From Bordetella parapertussis (GTDB taxonomy: Bacteria; Cyanobacteriota; Cyanobacteriia; PCC-6307; Cyanobiaceae): DNA of 15,854 bases. Within the stretch, counting starts at the first letter, position 1. The number at the start of each line of letters is the position of its first letter. The DNA lies in the NCBI GenBank assembly GCA_943324725.2, contig CALPMR020000034.1:1-15854 (forward strand). The letters are read 5' to 3'. Position numbers and translations under genes: made by a program. Below, piece after piece: positions 14,279-15,854 of the stretch. The notes beneath the pieces were generated by a model that saw nothing but the letters and a program-made list of their open reading frames with translations, did no database searches and had not been told where the DNA came from.

Positions 14279-15459
14279 TCCACGCCCCGCTTGAGGTCCA
14301 CGCCCCGCTCGGCGTAGTGCTTGTGGCACACCATCTCCGAGTGCACGCTGGCCAGGTCGAAGTAGGCGGGACGACTCTTGCAGCGACCGGTGATGATCAC
14401 CTCCGTTTCGGCGGGTTTGCGCAGCAGGGTCTGCACGATCGGCTCCACCGGCAGCAACTCGAGATCGACCGTGGGGTTGAGTTCATCGAGGATCACGGTT
14501 TTGTACAGACCACTGGCGATCGCCGCCCGGGCGATCTCCCAGGCCCGCTCCGCCTCCACATAGTCAATCGGCTGCTGCTGTCCGCGCCAGACGATCGCAT
14601 CACGGCCGGAGCGCAGGTGATCCACCAGGTGGGGATAGCTCTCGCGCAGGGCGGCGATGGCGGCATCTTCGGTGTAGCCGCTGCCGCCTTTGAGCCACTG
14701 CAGGATCAGCACCCGGTGGCTCTTGTCCTGGCTGATGCCGCGGCCGATCGCCTGCAGGGCCTTGCCCAGGGCACTGGTGGACTTGCCCTTGCCTTCGCCG
14801 GTGTAGATCTCGATGCCATCGAGGCCGGCGGCCTGGTCATGGCCGTCCCCATCGATGAGACGCCGGCGGTGGGCGCGCATCTCGGAGTGCAGATCGGCCA
14901 GCTGCACCAGCTGGGGCGGTGCGCCGCGACCGGTGCAGATCACCTCCATCCCCGCCGGTTTGGCCGAGAGTGTGCGCGCGACCTCGTCGGCAGCGAGCAG
15001 GCCCAGATCGAGCACCGGGTTGATCTCGTCGAGCACCACCACCGAATAGAGGTTGCTGGCGATCGCCCCCTTGGCGATATCCCAGCCCCGCTGGGCCTCC
15101 TGGCGATCGAAGCGGGTTGCCTCCTCGGCGGTGAAGAACTCGCCGCGACCGGTGCGCACCTGATCGATCAGATGGGGAAAGCCCTGTTGCAGGGCTTCAA
15201 TGGCGCTGTCCTCGTCGTAGGAGCGGCCGGGCCCCTTGAGAAAGCGCAGCAGCAGCACCCGGGTGCGTTTCTGTTCGCAGATGCCCAGCCCGATGGTGCG
15301 CAGCACCACCCCCAGAGCCGCCTGGCTTTTGCCCTTGCCATCGCCGTCATAGACATGCAGCTGGCCGTGGTCGCGCTCCTCGCTGCCGGCGGCGGTACGG
15401 ATGCCGATCCCCCGGCCGGTGCCCCGTTGTGGTGTCTGGGTGCTGCTTGAGCCTGCCAT
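14272..15459 (-). CDS. Tandem-duplicated CobO-like P-loop protein (corrinoid adenosyltransferase family)
   Basis: 395 residues made of two CobO/BtuR-like domains in one chain. Domain 1 (about 33-200) has the P-loop DGDGKGKS (38-45), LLLRFLKGPG, GWDIAKGAIAS and Walker-B-like VVVLDEIN (140-147). Domain 2 (about 215-385) repeats these as TGEGKGKS (220-227), LILQWLKGGSG, AWEIARAAIAS and TVILDELN (321-328), ending TGRC...DLASVHSEM. Single-domain CobO transfers the adenosyl group of ATP to cob(I)alamin or its precursors. Both P-loops look intact, although Ser replaces the usual final Thr. The domains have diverged, so they may differ in function; adenosylation is inferred. The first 30 residues are an extra low-complexity lead. 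It is divergent from larE (62 bases between starts) and overlaps the channel gene end by 7 bases. Confidence 0.88.
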   Translation of the reverse strand: MAGSSSTQTPQRGTGRGIGIRTAAGSEERDHGQLHVYDGDGKGKSQAALGVVLRTIGLGICEQKRTRVLLLRFLKGPGRSYDEDSAIEALQQGFPHLIDQVRTGRGEFFTAEEATRFDRQEAQRGWDIAKGAIASNLYSVVVLDEINPVLDLGLLAADEVARTLSAKPAGMEVICTGRGAPPQLVQLADLHSEMRAHRRRLIDGDGHDQAAGLDGIEIYTGEGKGKSTSALGKALQAIGRGISQDKSHRVLILQWLKGGSGYTEDAAIAALRESYPHLVDHLRSGRDAIVWRGQQQPIDYVEAERAWEIARAAIASGLYKTVILDELNPTVDLELLPVEPIVQTLLRKPAETEVIITGRCKSRPAYFDLASVHSEMVCHKHYAERGVDLKRGVDY

Positions 15460-15521
15460 TGACGGGGTGTTCAGAACCTGATGCTACCCAGGTCGGGCGC
15501 TGGTTTTGCCAGGATCAGCCG

Positions 15522-15854
15522 ATGCTGTTCACCCTGCTGGAGTCGCTCCCCCCTGAGCTCGAACGGGCCCTGGCGGCCCTGAGGGGCCAGTTGGCCACCT
15601 GGGACCAGGTGGTGGTGGCCTATTCCGGCGGGGTGGACAGCGCCCTGGTGGCCGCGCTGGCGGTGGAGGCCCTGCAGGAGCGAGCCCTGGCGATCACCGG
15701 TGTCTCCCCCGCTCTGGCACCCCATCTGCGCCAGGAAGCCCGCAGCCAGGCGGCTTGGCTGGGCTTGCGCCATCAGGAGCTGGCCACGGCGGAGCTGGAC
15801 GATCCCACCTATGCCGCCAATCCCGAGGATCGCTGTTACGCCTGCAAGCGGGAA
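15522..15854 (+). CDS. larE: LarE-type ATP-dependent sulfur transferase (3' partial)
   Basis: The first 111 codons are in the window; the gene runs off the right edge. The N-terminal PP-loop YSGGVDSALVAALA (about 34-47) marks an ATP pyrophosphatase that adenylates its substrate, and NPEDRCYACKRE (100-111) matches the NP-x-x-RCY-x-CK segment characteristic of LarE. LarE donates sulfur to the nicotinic-acid-derived nickel pincer cofactor of lactate racemase in bacteria that have that pathway. Picocyanobacterial relatives may serve another purpose. The partners LarB and LarC are not visible. The ATG at 15522 is used; the ATG at 15481 is in another frame. No Shine-Dalgarno sequence or strong promoter is evident in the 62-base divergent gap. 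Confidence 0.87.
   Translation, partial: MLFTLLESLPPELERALAALRGQLATWDQVVVAYSGGVDSALVAALAVEALQERALAITGVSPALAPHLRQEARSQAAWLGLRHQELATAELDDPTYAANPEDRCYACKRE

Noticed and set aside
14317..15450. 377-residue plus-strand open frame opposite the tandem CobO gene
   Set aside because: It is Ala/Gly/His/Gln-rich antisense with no domain; the opposite strand carries two clear CobO domains.
1..15854. CRISPR array, insertion sequence, prophage or defence island
   Set aside because: There are no regularly spaced repeats, transposase or integrase motifs, or target-site duplications; the gene content is core metabolism and repair throughout.

Overview
The window is GC-rich (about two thirds G+C by eye) and reads as core chromosome of a picocyanobacterium of the Synechococcus/Cyanobium/Prochlorococcus type. 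The lineage call rests on the protein families: a Ycf45-like ATPase with an R3H-type end, the cyanobacterial DUF1815 and DUF2839 proteins, a CrtD-type carotenoid desaturase, a thylakoid-type CAAD protein, a tandem CobO protein and a MoeB-rhodanese fusion. I see no transposase, integrase, phage gene, CRISPR array or insertion sequence. Assignments come from reading motifs; no database search was possible.

Layout. 1-2656: the 3' part of the Ycf45-like ATPase gene, a structured spacer, tRNA-Gln(UUG) and a HAD-family phosphatase, all on the + strand. 2657-4115: a LexA-like palindrome, a long C-rich leader and recA (+). 4494-7040: three minus-strand genes, transcribed in the order degenerate DinG/XPD-like protein, DUF2839, DUF1815. 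7084-8046: tyrA (+), divergent from the DinG-like gene and convergent with crtD. 8210-about 9715: crtD (-), head-to-head with a fructosamine-kinase-family gene (9909-10838, +). 10839-11180: a non-coding stretch ending in a strong terminator that serves the CAAD gene (11249-11659, -). 11703-14278: a + strand run of JAMM metalloprotease, MoeB-rhodanese and a potassium-channel-like membrane protein. 14272-15459: the tandem CobO gene (-). 15522 to the end: the 5' part of larE (+).

How the genes relate. Most are unrelated housekeeping functions: DNA repair (recA), tyrosine synthesis (tyrA), carotenoids (crtD), deglycation (FN3K family), thylakoid architecture (CAAD), cobamide metabolism (CobO pair). 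The most coherent small system is the JAMM protease next to a MoeB-type E1 enzyme with a C-terminal rhodanese. That combination is the signature of ubiquitin-like sulfur-carrier chemistry, but no carrier gene (MoaD/ThiS type) is visible here. LarE, another sulfur-handling enzyme, lies about 2 kb further on.

Most worth a second look: the apparent loss of every helicase active-site motif in the DinG-like protein, the doubled CobO protein with two intact P-loops, the JAMM/E1/rhodanese pair without a partner carrier, and the repeated hairpin plus ACCAACC elements just upstream of tRNA-Gln. I found nothing I would call a new defence or mobile system.
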